Assembly (NCBI GenBank): GCA_005503055.1
Contig: SCOX01000003.1
Coordinates: 124,001 to 188,000 of the forward strand
Length of the DNA stretch: 64,000 bases
Source: Lysobacteraceae bacterium P
Lineage (GTDB): Bacteria > Pseudomonadota > Gammaproteobacteria > Xanthomonadales > Xanthomonadaceae
Reading direction: 5' to 3'
Of this stretch, positions 10,214 to 20,539 are shown in pieces. The notes below the pieces were generated by a model, which was given only the letters and a program-made list of their open reading frames with translations, searched no databases and was not told where the DNA came from. How positions within the stretch are numbered: the stretch's first letter is position 1; every line of letters starts with the position of its first letter. Position numbers and translations under genes: made by a program.

Positions 10214-11074
10214 TCAGACCCGGAGCTGTTCCCTGAGGTCCGGCAACGGATGTTGTGCGAACTCGGTCAGATGCCTGTCCAGTCCGATCGGACTGCGTAC
10301 GCGCTGCGTCGCACGCGTCTCGGCGAGCAGCGGGTCGTTCGGGCTGGCGCCGTCTTCGTGGCGTTCGTGGTGGTAGAGATGCGTCGCCAGGCCACCGAAG
10401 CGCAACATGCGGCGCATCAGGCCATGGTGGAAGGCGCGTACGGCCAGGTCCTTGTCTTCTCGGCCCCAGCCTTCGAAGCGTTCGTCGAAGCCGTTCAGGG
10501 CGACGAGGTCTTCGCGCCACCACGCCTGGCTGCATCCCTTGATCGAGCTGGTCTTCTGGTTGCGCGTCACCCGCAGCGACAGCGCGGCCAGGGCCGGGAT
10601 TCGCAGCGTATGACGGCGGCGCGTCAGGCCGCGATCGAAGAAGCCCAACTGGCGCACTTCGCGTGACAGCAAGCGGTCGCGACCGGTTTCGTCGGTAAGC
10701 ACGCGCATCCCCTGCACGAAGCTGCCGCGCTCCGCCGCGCGCGCCTGGTCCTCCACGAACCTCGGGTGCGGCACCATGTCGCCATCGAGGATCAGCACGT
10801 AGTCGCCCGTCGTCGCGGCGATGGCGCGGTTGCGCGCGAGCGCCAGACGGAAGCCCTTGTCCTCGATCCAGCTGTGGCGCAGCGGCACGGGATAGTCGCG
10901 GGCGAGGCGCTCGAGCATCGCGCGCGTGTCGTCGCGTGAACCGTCGTCGGCGACGATCACTTCGTGCGGCAGCACGGTCTGCCGCGCCAGCGCCTCCAGC
11001 GCCAGCTCCAGCGCCTGGGGCCAGTTGTAGGTGGAAATGACGACGCTGACGCGCGGGTTGGTTATGGCGTTCAT
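10214..11074 (-). CDS. Family 2 glycosyltransferase (with C-terminal galactosyltransferase-type region)
   Basis: A 286-residue cytoplasmic GT-A enzyme: VSVVISTYNWPQALELAL opens the nucleotide-sugar fold, DDGSRDDT and the metal-binding DGD motif (LILDGDMVPHPRF) follow, and residues ~200-230 carry GWGREDKDLAVRAFHHG, typical of the Glyco_transf_7C segment. It probably extends a surface polysaccharide or lipopolysaccharide core; the sugar cannot be told from sequence. Its start overlaps the stop of the upstream glycosyltransferase by four bases (ATGA), so the two are translationally coupled. Confidence 0.85.
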   Translation of the reverse strand: MNAITNPRVSVVISTYNWPQALELALEALARQTVLPHEVIVADDGSRDDTRAMLERLARDYPVPLRHSWIEDKGFRLALARNRAIAATTGDYVLILDGDMVPHPRFVEDQARAAERGSFVQGMRVLTDETGRDRLLSREVRQLGFFDRGLTRRRHTLRIPALAALSLRVTRNQKTSSIKGCSQAWWREDLVALNGFDERFEGWGREDKDLAVRAFHHGLMRRMLRFGGLATHLYHHERHEDGASPNDPLLAETRATQRVRSPIGLDRHLTEFAQHPLPDLREQLRV

Positions 11075-11886
11075 GACTTTGAAGTGGTGATCGCGCGGCC
11101 GTTCTGCAACAGCCAGAGCATGATGGTTTTCTGCCGAACGTAATTGGCGCGGACGTAGGCGTAGACCAGGCCGTGCCAGCCGTCGAGGAAGCCGCCGCGC
11201 AGCACGTAGCCGCGCCAGAACCGCCACGCCGGCGACAGCACCAGCTTGGCCAGGGTCGCGCGCTTGCCGCGCGCGAAATCGTGCTCGGCCATCATGAGCG
11301 CGTAACGCTGGGTCTTCTGCAGCTGCGCTTCGAGCGAGCGGTACGGATAGTGGATGAGATCGCCGGACAGCGTGCGCACGGCGCCGTCGACGCTGGCCGC
11401 CTCGTGCACTTCGCGCTTGCCGCGCCAGCCACCGCGGCGGCGGTCGAACAGGCGCAGGACGCGGTCGGGGTAGGCGTTGCCGTGGCGCAGGAAGCGGCCG
11501 AAATACTCGCTCAGCCGCGCGAAACGATAGCCAGCGGCGCCGTCGAAGCCGCGTGCGCGTTCGGCCTCGATGGCGGTGCGCAGGGCGTCGCCGATGCGCT
11601 CGTCGGCGTCCAGGCACAGCACCCAGTCGTGCGCGGCCTGTTCGATGGCGAACTGCTTCTGGCTGCGGAAACCGTCGAACGGACGCTGGATCACGCGCGC
11701 GCCCAGTTCGGTGGAGATCGCCACGGTGGCGTCGGTGGAATGCGAGTCCACCACGACCACCTCGTCGCAGAACGCGAGCGAGGCGATGCAATCGCCGATG
11801 CGGTCGGCTTCGTTGAACGCGATAATACAGGCCGAGATCGGCGTGACCGCGCCGTCGCCGCCCGTGCGAGGCGTGGCCGGCGGCAT
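11071..11886 (-). CDS. WaaE/KdtX-like family 2 glycosyltransferase
   Basis: A 271-residue GT2 enzyme of the group that includes lipopolysaccharide core beta-1,4-glucosyltransferase WaaE/KdtX: ISACIIAFNEADRIGDCIAS at the N-terminus, VVVDSHSTDAT, the metal-binding LDADERI motif, and a C-terminal amphipathic region with KLVLSPAWRFWRGYVLRGG and the GFLDGWHGLVYA stretch characteristic of the group. It likely adds a core sugar at the cytoplasmic face. It diverges from the glycerophosphotransferase-like gene (31-bp gap) and overlaps the downstream GT2 gene. Confidence 0.82.
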   Translation of the reverse strand: MPPATPRTGGDGAVTPISACIIAFNEADRIGDCIASLAFCDEVVVVDSHSTDATVAISTELGARVIQRPFDGFRSQKQFAIEQAAHDWVLCLDADERIGDALRTAIEAERARGFDGAAGYRFARLSEYFGRFLRHGNAYPDRVLRLFDRRRGGWRGKREVHEAASVDGAVRTLSGDLIHYPYRSLEAQLQKTQRYALMMAEHDFARGKRATLAKLVLSPAWRFWRGYVLRGGFLDGWHGLVYAYVRANYVRQKTIMLWLLQNGRAITTSKS

Positions 11887-11917
11887 GCCCTGCAGCGATG
11901 GATTCGAGGAAGCGTTG

Positions 11918-12976
11918 ATGGCCGACTACCTGTTGTTCGCGAGCGAGCGGTACGCGCTGCCCATCCTGCAACCGCTGGCGCAGGCGCTGCAAGCCGCGGG
12001 GCACGGGGTTCACGCCTGGTTCGTCGACGGCGCCGCGGGGGCCGCGCTGCCGTCGCCGGTGCGCATGATAGGCCCGCACGAGGCCGTCGCGCTGAAACCG
12101 CGCGCCGTGTTCAGCGCGGCCAACTGGGTCCCGACCTTCGTTTCCGGCGCCAAGGTGCAGCTGTTCCATGGGTTCAACGTGGAGAAGCGTTCCGACGAAC
12201 GCGGCCATTTCCGCGTGCGCGGGATGTTCGACCTGTACTGCACGCAGGGCCCGGCCACGACCGCGCCGTTCCAGGCGCTGGCTGCGCAGGCCGGCCATTT
12301 CGCGGTGGTGGAAACCGGCTGGCCCAAGCTCGACCCGTTGTTCCGCGACGACGGTGGCGCCGCCGCGGCGATGCGCGCGCCGGCCGGATCGCGGCCGGTG
12401 GTGATGTTCGCCTCCACCTTCACCGAACGCCTGAGCGCGGCGCCTCACCTGGTCGAGGCCATCGCGGCGGAAATCGCGCGAGGCGACCGCTACTGGCTGC
12501 TCACGCTGCATCCCAAATGCCCGCCGGAGTTCTTTGCGCGTTACCGCGCGCTGGCCGGGCCGAATGCCATGTTCTTCGAAACCGAACAGCTCGTCACCGC
12601 ACAGCGTGCGGCCGATGTGCTGCTGGCCGACACGACGTCGGTGGTGTCGGAGTTCGTTGTGCAGCGCAAGCCGGTGGTGACGTTCCGCAATCGCGCGCCG
12701 AAACCGCACATGCTCGATTTCGACGATCCGGCGCGTTTGCCGGAAATGCTCGCGAAAGCGTTCGCGCCGGACGACGCGCTGCGGGCCGCGCTGGCGACCT
12801 ATGCCGATGCGATCCATCCGTATCGCGATGGGCATTCGTCAGAACGGGTTATCGCCGGGACCGAAGCCCTGCTGCGGGGCGACCTGGGGCGCCTGCGCCG
12901 CAAGCCGCTGTCCTCGTGGTTGCGCGGGCTGCAGATCCGTCGCGAGCTGGGCTACTGGGGCCCGGGCGCCCCGTAA
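11918..12976 (+). CDS. CDP-glycerol glycerophosphotransferase-like protein
   Basis: A 352-residue soluble protein with a GT-B-like layout. The C-terminal half matches the Glyphos_transf family pattern: LTLHPKCPPEFFARY, then ADVLLADTTSVVSEFVVQRKP, where the serine/threonine run binds the nucleotide product in characterised relatives. It might transfer a glycerol-phosphate or similar group to a surface glycan; the donor is not predictable. The ATG at 11918 (MADYLLFASERYALP) is chosen because GAGGA lies about nine bases upstream. It diverges from the glycosyltransferase pair. Confidence 0.7.
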   Translation: MADYLLFASERYALPILQPLAQALQAAGHGVHAWFVDGAAGAALPSPVRMIGPHEAVALKPRAVFSAANWVPTFVSGAKVQLFHGFNVEKRSDERGHFRVRGMFDLYCTQGPATTAPFQALAAQAGHFAVVETGWPKLDPLFRDDGGAAAAMRAPAGSRPVVMFASTFTERLSAAPHLVEAIAAEIARGDRYWLLTLHPKCPPEFFARYRALAGPNAMFFETEQLVTAQRAADVLLADTTSVVSEFVVQRKPVVTFRNRAPKPHMLDFDDPARLPEMLAKAFAPDDALRAALATYADAIHPYRDGHSSERVIAGTEALLRGDLGRLRRKPLSSWLRGLQIRRELGYWGPGAP

Positions 12977-12989
12977 AGCGCCGACTGGG

Positions 12990-14510
12990 TCACCAGCGCA
13001 GCGGTTGCCGCGCCAGCGTGCGCGACAGTGCGGCGTACAGCGCGCGCGCGTCGGCATCGGGCAGGAAGCGCACGCGCAACGGCGGCGCCATCGCACCGGC
13101 GCCGGACGTGTCCAGCCACAGCGTCGCCGTGCCGCAGCGTCGATCGAGCGGCGACCGCGTCAACTGCAGGGCCTGGAGCTTGTCCAGTTCGGCAAACCGC
13201 CAGTGGCGCGTCCACCAACCTTCACGGACGGCGATCAGCGCCTCGCTCATCGCATAGGCCATGCGTTGCGCGCGACGGTGCGCCACGAACGCCGCCCACG
13301 GCAGCCACGCCAACGCCAGCAGGCCCCACGCGCCGAATCGCCAGCCCAGCGCCACCGTGACGGCGAGAACGAACGGCACCGTCGGCAGCATCAACCGCCA
13401 CCAATTCGACGCCGACAGTGCGCGCCATGCCAGACTCGACCACTGCGCGCGCGGCAGCAGACGTTCGATCAACGCATCGCATGCGGCGGGCGTCGCGATC
13501 GGCGCGATCTCGCGAAGCGCACGCTGCTGCTGATTCTCCTCGGCCACGGCGGTGTCGACCTCGAGACTGCGCCGCTTGAGCAGACGATGGGCCATGCCCT
13601 CGCGCAGCGTCCACGCCTGGATGCGCCGGCGCGATGCGCTGGTGCGCCAGCGCGCGAGCAGGCCGCGTTCGACCGTGAGCCTGCGGCCGATCTCGCTCAG
13701 GCGGAAGCCGTAGTACTGCAGCAGCGCGAGCAGGATCGAGAACGCGCGCAGCAGGCCGACGGCGAACACCAGCAACGTCAATGCCGATGCCGCGTACTCC
13801 ATCGGACCGAAATGGTGCTGGCCGGCGTAGCCGAACAGCCACTTGCCGACGGTTTCGAATGCGTTGGGCAGCGATCGTGGGCTGATCTGCGCGACCGCGG
13901 CGGCGGCCGCAGCCACGACGATCATGCCGCGGTTGGAAACCAGCCCCAGACGCACGACTTCGGCCAGCGGCAGAGCCAGCAGTGTCGCCGCCTCGGGCTC
14001 GACCGCGACGGTGCCCGCTGCGACGCCGCGATGGCGCACCAGCGCTTCCAGTGCCAGCGCGTCCTCCAGCTTCAGCACGCGCATCTGCGCTTCGGGCTTG
14101 TTGCCGCCGGCCGATTCCAGGCGCACTTCGGCCACGCCGAACAGGCGGTGCAGCACGGACTGCTGCAACGCGACGTTGTGGATGCGCGCGAACGGAATCA
14201 CCCGCAGGCTGCGTTCGAACAGGCCGCTGCGGACCACCAGCCGGTCGCCCGCCACGCCATAGCGATAGGTGAAGTACTGCCACAGCGAGAGCACGACCAG
14301 CACAGCCACGCCGATCAACGGCCACAGCTCGTTGCGGTCGCCGCGACCGAACACCGTCAGCACGATCAGCGGCACGATGAACTGCTTGAGCTGCTGGACC
14401 AGCACGAACAGCCAGGACATCGGATGCAGACGGCGCTCGGCTGCGACGGGCACGGCGGTGTCGGGCGCCAGCCCGCCAGGACCGGGCCCGTTGGAATCAG
14501 GCGTCGTCAT
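12990..14510 (-). CDS. YdbT-like membrane protein with repeated bacterial PH (bPH2) domains
   Basis: A 506-residue membrane protein with several paired hydrophobic segments, each followed by a bPH2/DUF304 domain (for example YFTYRYGVAGDRLVVRSGLF, IPFARIHNVALQQSVLHRLF). In Bacillus, YdbS and YdbT are implicated in resistance to sublancin; otherwise function is unknown. The start at 14510 (MTTPDSNGPGP) lies 14 bases inside the upstream YdbS-like gene, so the pair is translationally coupled. A longer start adds 18 atypical residues. Confidence 0.8.
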   Translation of the reverse strand: MTTPDSNGPGPGGLAPDTAVPVAAERRLHPMSWLFVLVQQLKQFIVPLIVLTVFGRGDRNELWPLIGVAVLVVLSLWQYFTYRYGVAGDRLVVRSGLFERSLRVIPFARIHNVALQQSVLHRLFGVAEVRLESAGGNKPEAQMRVLKLEDALALEALVRHRGVAAGTVAVEPEAATLLALPLAEVVRLGLVSNRGMIVVAAAAAAVAQISPRSLPNAFETVGKWLFGYAGQHHFGPMEYAASALTLLVFAVGLLRAFSILLALLQYYGFRLSEIGRRLTVERGLLARWRTSASRRRIQAWTLREGMAHRLLKRRSLEVDTAVAEENQQQRALREIAPIATPAACDALIERLLPRAQWSSLAWRALSASNWWRLMLPTVPFVLAVTVALGWRFGAWGLLALAWLPWAAFVAHRRAQRMAYAMSEALIAVREGWWTRHWRFAELDKLQALQLTRSPLDRRCGTATLWLDTSGAGAMAPPLRVRFLPDADARALYAALSRTLARQPLRW

Positions 14511-15012
14511 CGGCGTCGATCTGGCGGGCCAGGCGATCGCGCAGCCGTTCGGCGTCGTCGGCATCCAGATGCGGCACCGTCACCGCGCTGTGGCGCGTGC
14601 CGGCGGTGTGCACGACCAGCGTCGCCAGATGGCGGCGGCGCTGCAGCGGGCCACGCTTGAGGTCCAGGTGCTGCACGCGCGTGGCGGGCACGCGGGTCTC
14701 GCGCTGCCACAGGCGGCCGCGGCGGATCGCCAGGCCGTCCTCGTCCAGGCGCCAGAAGGTGCTGCGGTAGTGCTTGTATCCGACCCACGCGCCCAACGCC
14801 GCGCCGAAGAGTGCCAGTACGGGCGGCGCGAACCAGAACCCGAACACGCCGGCCAGCACGAAGCCGGCCACCATGCCGGGTCCGGCCATCGGCAGCATCG
14901 GTGCGAGCATGCTCGGCAGGCGCGCGCGCTCGGGCAGCGCTTGCCAGTCGGTGGGCGGGGCATCGGTGGGCGGAGCAGCGGCCGCGGATGCGGCCTCGTC
15001 GTGGTCGACCAT
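14497..15012 (-). CDS. YdbS-like PH-domain (bPH2) membrane protein
   Basis: A 171-residue protein with two adjacent membrane segments (residues ~47-78) and one bPH2 domain (YRSTFWRLDEDGLAIRRGRLW, PATRVQHLDLKRGPLQRR). It has the length and layout of YdbS and overlaps the YdbT-like gene by 14 bp, the standard pairing. The N-terminal 30 residues are alanine/proline-rich and poorly conserved. Role unknown; the two proteins probably form a membrane complex. Confidence 0.82.
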   Translation of the reverse strand: MVDHDEAASAAAAPPTDAPPTDWQALPERARLPSMLAPMLPMAGPGMVAGFVLAGVFGFWFAPPVLALFGAALGAWVGYKHYRSTFWRLDEDGLAIRRGRLWQRETRVPATRVQHLDLKRGPLQRRRHLATLVVHTAGTRHSAVTVPHLDADDAERLRDRLARQIDADDDA

Positions 15013-15052
15013 CGTGTGCGTTCGCAGTCAGCGGTGGGGACGGCGCGCGCCG

Positions 15053-15985
15053 TCAGCGATTCCAGTACGGGTTCTCTTCCCCCGAACCCGGCGGCCTGAG
15101 CGTATAGCGTTTGTAGGTCCACTGGTATTGCGCCGGATCGCGCCGGGCGATGCTCTCCACCGCGGCGTTGAGCGCGGCCACGGCCACCTTCGGGTCCGGA
15201 TCGGACACCGCCGCCGGCGCCGGCTGCAGGTGCAGCGCGAAACCCGGGTGGTCGGCATGCGTGTCCACGCGCTCGCACCAGGCGAACAGCACCGTCGCGC
15301 CGGTACGCGAGGCGAGCCGGCCGAGCAGGGTCATCGTCAGGGCCTGCACGCCGAAGAAGGGTGCGAATTCACCGTCGCCGGCCTTGGGTTGCTGGTCGGG
15401 CAGGATCCCGACCACACCGCCGTCGTTGAGCCGCTTGAACAACTGCCGGATGGCCGGGCCTTCGGCGCGCACCTGGGCGACTCGCTCCTCTTCGCCCGGC
15501 TGCTCATGGTCGGCGCGGACCAGATTGAGGAAGCCTTCGACCACGGCCGATTCCGGCGGCCGGTACAGGATCGCCAGCCGCGTGCGCCACGCGAGCCACT
15601 GGTTCAGCAGCTCCCAGTTGCCGTGGTGCGGGGCGGCGATGATCACGCCACGCCCGGCCGCGATGGCGGCGTCCATCAGTTCGGTGCCGTGCTGTTCGCG
15701 CAGCAGGGTGAGGTTCTGCGCGTGCGGGCGGGTCCACAGGCGGATGGTCTCCAGGACCTGCCGCGCGGTGGTTCGCAGGATCGCTGCGTGCAGGGCGTCG
15801 CGCTCGCCGGGCAGCAGATCGGGGTAGGCCAGTTCCAGGTTGATCCGGGCCACGCGGCTCTCGCGCACGGCGCGCCAGCGCCACCATGCCGCGAGGGCGT
15901 CGCCCAGGCGCATCAGCCAGGGCCAGGGCAGGCGGCCGATCAGGGAGGCGAGGAGGTAAAGAAGGCGTGCGGCGATGCGGCTCAT
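15053..15985 (-). CDS. LpxL/HtrB-like lysophospholipid (lipid A late) acyltransferase
   Basis: A 310-residue inner-membrane-associated acyltransferase. It has an N-terminal hydrophobic segment, the catalytic HX4E-type motif HHGNWE at about residue 120, and VVGILPDQQPKAGDG, a conserved substrate-binding stretch. Relatives transfer lauroyl or myristoyl chains to Kdo2-lipid IVA. A second such paralogue is common in Xanthomonadaceae, so which acyl chain or lipid it modifies is open. It diverges from dtd with about 100 bp between. Confidence 0.88.
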   Translation of the reverse strand: MSRIAARLLYLLASLIGRLPWPWLMRLGDALAAWWRWRAVRESRVARINLELAYPDLLPGERDALHAAILRTTARQVLETIRLWTRPHAQNLTLLREQHGTELMDAAIAAGRGVIIAAPHHGNWELLNQWLAWRTRLAILYRPPESAVVEGFLNLVRADHEQPGEEERVAQVRAEGPAIRQLFKRLNDGGVVGILPDQQPKAGDGEFAPFFGVQALTMTLLGRLASRTGATVLFAWCERVDTHADHPGFALHLQPAPAAVSDPDPKVAVAALNAAVESIARRDPAQYQWTYKRYTLRPPGSGEENPYWNR

Positions 15986-16085
15986 CCGTTCAGTCTAACG
16001 GGGCGCCCGGCGGCCGCCGGTTGACCGTGCCCGCCGGGCTCGACAGCATCGGCGGTCCGATCCGTCGCCGAACCCGAGGACCCGC

Positions 16086-16526
16086 ATGCTCGCCCTGATC
16101 CAGCGCGTGACCGAAGCCAGCGTGCGGGTGGACGGCGAAATCATCGGCTCGATCGGTCCCGGCCTGCTCGCGCTGGTCGGGGTGGAGCCCGGGGATGGCG
16201 ACGTGCAGATCGCGCGAATGGCCGACCGGCTGCTCGGATACCGTGTATTCGCTGACGGGGACGGGCGGATGAACCTCGGACTGACGCAGACCGGCGGCGG
16301 CCTGCTGCTGGTGAGCCAGTTCACCCTGGCGGCGGACACCGGCAGCGGCATGCGGCCCGGCTTCAGTACGGCCGCCCCCCCGGAGGTGGCTGAACCATTG
16401 TTCAGCAGGCTGGTCGGTATCTGCAGGCAAAAACATTCCGGGGGGGTGGAAACAGGGCAGTTCGGTGCCCATATGGTGATCAGCTTGGTCAACGACGGCC
16501 CGGTCACCTTCCTCCTGCGGTCCTGA
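16086..16526 (+). CDS. dtd: D-aminoacyl-tRNA deacylase
   Basis: Hydrolyses D-amino acids (and glycine from tRNA-Ala) mischarged on tRNA. At 146 residues it has normal family length, starts MLALIQRVTEASVRVDG, and contains both active-site motifs: SQFTLAADT and the C-terminal NDGPVTFLL (Gly-cisPro). It stands just upstream of rpoD on the same strand, with the rpoD promoter in the 74-bp gap. Confidence 0.97.
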   Translation: MLALIQRVTEASVRVDGEIIGSIGPGLLALVGVEPGDGDVQIARMADRLLGYRVFADGDGRMNLGLTQTGGGLLLVSQFTLAADTGSGMRPGFSTAAPPEVAEPLFSRLVGICRQKHSGGVETGQFGAHMVISLVNDGPVTFLLRS

Positions 16527-16549
16527 AGTCCGTCCCGACCCGGCCGGCC

Positions 16550-16558
16550 TGATATACT
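16550..16558 (+). promoter_or_regulatory. Extended -10 promoter element upstream of rpoD
   Basis: TGATATACT matches an extended -10 box (TGn followed by TATACT) 42 bases before the rpoD start. No good TTGACA-like -35 sequence is found 16-18 bases upstream, which fits an extended -10 promoter. Confidence 0.5.
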
Positions 16559-16600
16559 GGAACGTTCCCCATCCCTTCCCATTAGCGCGGTGGCGCAAGC

Positions 16601-18460
<1,860 letters not shown>

Positions 18461-18489
18461 CGCGCAAACGTCCACCGATGTTCGATCAC

Positions 18490-18519
18490 GAAGCCCCGCT
18501 CAGCGGGGCTTCGTCGTTT
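18490..18519 (+). terminator. Rho-independent terminator after rpoD
   Basis: GAAGCCCCGCT-C-AGCGGGGCTTC (18490-18512) forms an 11-bp stem whose central bases open as the loop, followed by GTCGTTTC. It starts 30 bases after the rpoD stop. Its bases also encode the last codons of the convergent small protein gene, so it sits inside that gene's 3' end. Confidence 0.75.
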
Positions 18520-18655
18520 CTGCAAGTCGCTTCCGCTGCGCGCCGCCGGGCCAACACTTCGGACAGGACCCCGGGCCGCGGTACTTGTGTCCGAGGCTGC
18601 AGGTCTTCCATCCGTTGCTCGGTCCGCCGGGTGCGGGCGACGACGATGCGCTCAT
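18500..18655 (-). CDS. Small zinc-ribbon-like protein
   Basis: A 51-residue protein, MSASSSPAPGGPSN then WKTCSLGHKYRGPGSCPKCWPG. The pair CxxGHxYxGxGxCPxC looks like a metal-binding knuckle found in small uncharacterised proteins. The ATG at 18653-18655 has an excellent GAGGAG ribosome site six to seven bases upstream. It lies 40 bp after the NTF2-like gene on the same strand and ends inside the rpoD terminator. Function is unknown. Confidence 0.6.
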   Translation of the reverse strand: MSASSSPAPGGPSNGWKTCSLGHKYRGPGSCPKCWPGGAQRKRLAETTKPR

Positions 18656-18695
18656 GGCGAACTCCTCATCGAAGCGAGCGAGGCGCCCCGGTTCG

Positions 18696-19076
18696 TTACG
18701 ACTTGGGCATGTCGTAGAAGAACTGCTCATGCACGATCTTGCCGTCGCGCACGCCGTACACGCAGATCTCCTTCATCGCCATGCGGCCCATTTCCTTGTA
18801 GGTCGCATCGATGCCCATGACGACGCTGAACCAGCCTTCGGCGATGATCGGATCGCCGACGCTGCCGCCGTGGATTTCGACGATGCTCTCGGCCCACTCG
18901 CGGCTCTTCTTGGCGATGGCTTCCATGCCGATGACGATGCCGTCCGCCTTGCGGCCGTCGCCTTCGATGCTCACCGCGTCCGGCGCGTACAGTTCTTCCT
19001 GTGCCTGCTCGTACTTGCCCTCGCGGCACAGTTCGACCAGTCGCTGCGCAACCTGCTGGATGTCCATGCTTTCCAT
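18696..19076 (-). CDS. NTF2-like (SnoaL-type) protein
   Basis: A 126-residue cytoplasmic protein with the cone-shaped NTF2/SnoaL pattern: an N-terminal helix pair (QQVAQRLVELCREGKYEQAQEEL in part), then beta-strands (EGWFSVVMGIDATYK, EICVYGVRDGKIVHEQFFY). Such proteins include polyketide cyclases, isomerases and many proteins of unknown role; no substrate can be assigned. An alternative start nine bases downstream (MDIQQ) is equally possible. Confidence 0.72.
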   Translation of the reverse strand: MESMDIQQVAQRLVELCREGKYEQAQEELYAPDAVSIEGDGRKADGIVIGMEAIAKKSREWAESIVEIHGGSVGDPIIAEGWFSVVMGIDATYKEMGRMAMKEICVYGVRDGKIVHEQFFYDMPKS

Positions 19077-19141
19077 TCCTTGTGTGGGGAAAGCGACACC
19101 CTACGCCCGACCGCTGACACCGTACTGTCAGCAGTCTGCGC

Positions 19142-20539
19142 TCATTTCCACGTCCGGCGCAGCGGATGGGCCTCCGTGGTCAGCACCACCTTCGCCGGAT
19201 CCAGCGTCTGCGGCGGTGCGAACAGCAGGTAGAAATACTTGAACGTCTCGGCCATCACGAAGCTTTCCATGTCGTCGACCTTCTCCTTCGTCACCACGCT
19301 CTTGAGCGTGGCGAACCCGGAGTCGGTGCGCGTGTAGCGCACGAAGTCGTCGAACATCACCTGTCCCATTGCGCGATACCGGGCATCGCCGGTCAGGCGA
19401 TTGAGATACCACGCGGACTCGACGATCTCCGGCCGCAGCGGATAGCCGGGCGAGGTCACTTCACGCTTGCGGTAATCGTAGGCCTCCGGTTCGATGCCGT
19501 GCTGCTGCCACATCGCGAACGACGAGTCCTGCAGGCGGCGCGCCTGCGCCACGTCGCCGGACAGTGCGAGCAGTCCCGGCCAGAACGCATCGAGCGCGCC
19601 GTATCGGTTCGCCACGCGCTTGCCGGAGTGCATGTCGACGTGGCCGACCCACAGCGCGCCGTCAACGTCTTCTGGGTAGTAACGATTCGCCGCGGCGATG
19701 CTTTCCTTCCACATCGCGTGACACTCCTCGTCGCCGAAGAGTGTCCAGCACTTCCACAGATACTCGTAGTAAGAGTCGATGCGGGCGCCGACGTGGCTGC
19801 GCGTGTTGGTCCACTCGCCCGTGGTCACGTCGAACCGCTCGCCAACCAGACCGATCTTCGAGCGTCGCTTGTAGGTTTCCACCAGCGCGCGCTTGGCCTT
19901 CTCGTAGAAGGCCGGATTGCCCGTGAGCTTGCTGAGCGTGCCGTACTCCAGCAGGAGCGTGCCGGCCTCGGCGGGATTGCTCTCGTTGCCGTGCGCCTTG
20001 CCGGTGCGCAGGTTGACGTAGACATACGGCAAGCCCGTCGGCGAGTCGAACGCCGGCAGCAGACGGGTGCCCAGGTCCTGCGCCAGGTCGAGCAGGCGCT
20101 GGTCGCCCGTCATCTGGTAGCCGGACAGCAGGCCGCCGAGCAGACGGATCACGATTTCGAAATGCTTCACGTCCAGGTCGCGATCGAAGGACAGCTTCGT
20201 CGCGATAAGCTCGCGTGCGTCGCGCGCCTCTTCGTCCAGGCCCATCACGAGCATTGTGTCGAGCGCGTCCACCGGCGTCATCAGCAGCGACTCGCCGTAC
20301 CAGTCGTGCGGCGCGTTGCTGAGCGGCTTGAGCGCATCGTGGCCCCAGGCGTGCTCGCGATAACCGCGCCATGCGTGCAGGAACTCCGCCTTCACGCGCT
20401 CGGCGCTGCGCGCCGCCTGGGCGTCGGAGAAGACGACCGACGTCGCGGCATCGGGGAGGGAGGCATCGGCCGCGACGCCGGTCGTGGGGACCAGGACTGC
20501 GGACAGTGCGAACGACAGCAACAACGGGCGCAGGCGCAT
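19142..20539 (-). CDS. GH47 alpha-1,2-mannosidase (exported)
   Basis: A 465-residue exported glycoside hydrolase. After a Sec signal peptide (~24 residues, ending GVAA) comes a single GH47 (alpha/alpha)7-barrel domain: HDWYGESLLMTPVDALDTM, VNLRTGKAHGNESNPAEAGT, GARIDSYYEYLWKCW, YPLRPEIVESAWYLNRLTG and ESFVMAETFKYFYLLF, which hold the family's catalytic acidic residues; TEAHPL near the end carries the threonine that coordinates calcium. GH47 enzymes remove alpha-1,2-linked mannose from high-mannose N-glycans. It is the last gene of the LacI operon; its ATG overlaps the stop of the isomerase gene by one base. Confidence 0.93.
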   Translation of the reverse strand: MRLRPLLLSFALSAVLVPTTGVAADASLPDAATSVVFSDAQAARSAERVKAEFLHAWRGYREHAWGHDALKPLSNAPHDWYGESLLMTPVDALDTMLVMGLDEEARDARELIATKLSFDRDLDVKHFEIVIRLLGGLLSGYQMTGDQRLLDLAQDLGTRLLPAFDSPTGLPYVYVNLRTGKAHGNESNPAEAGTLLLEYGTLSKLTGNPAFYEKAKRALVETYKRRSKIGLVGERFDVTTGEWTNTRSHVGARIDSYYEYLWKCWTLFGDEECHAMWKESIAAANRYYPEDVDGALWVGHVDMHSGKRVANRYGALDAFWPGLLALSGDVAQARRLQDSSFAMWQQHGIEPEAYDYRKREVTSPGYPLRPEIVESAWYLNRLTGDARYRAMGQVMFDDFVRYTRTDSGFATLKSVVTKEKVDDMESFVMAETFKYFYLLFAPPQTLDPAKVVLTTEAHPLRRTWK

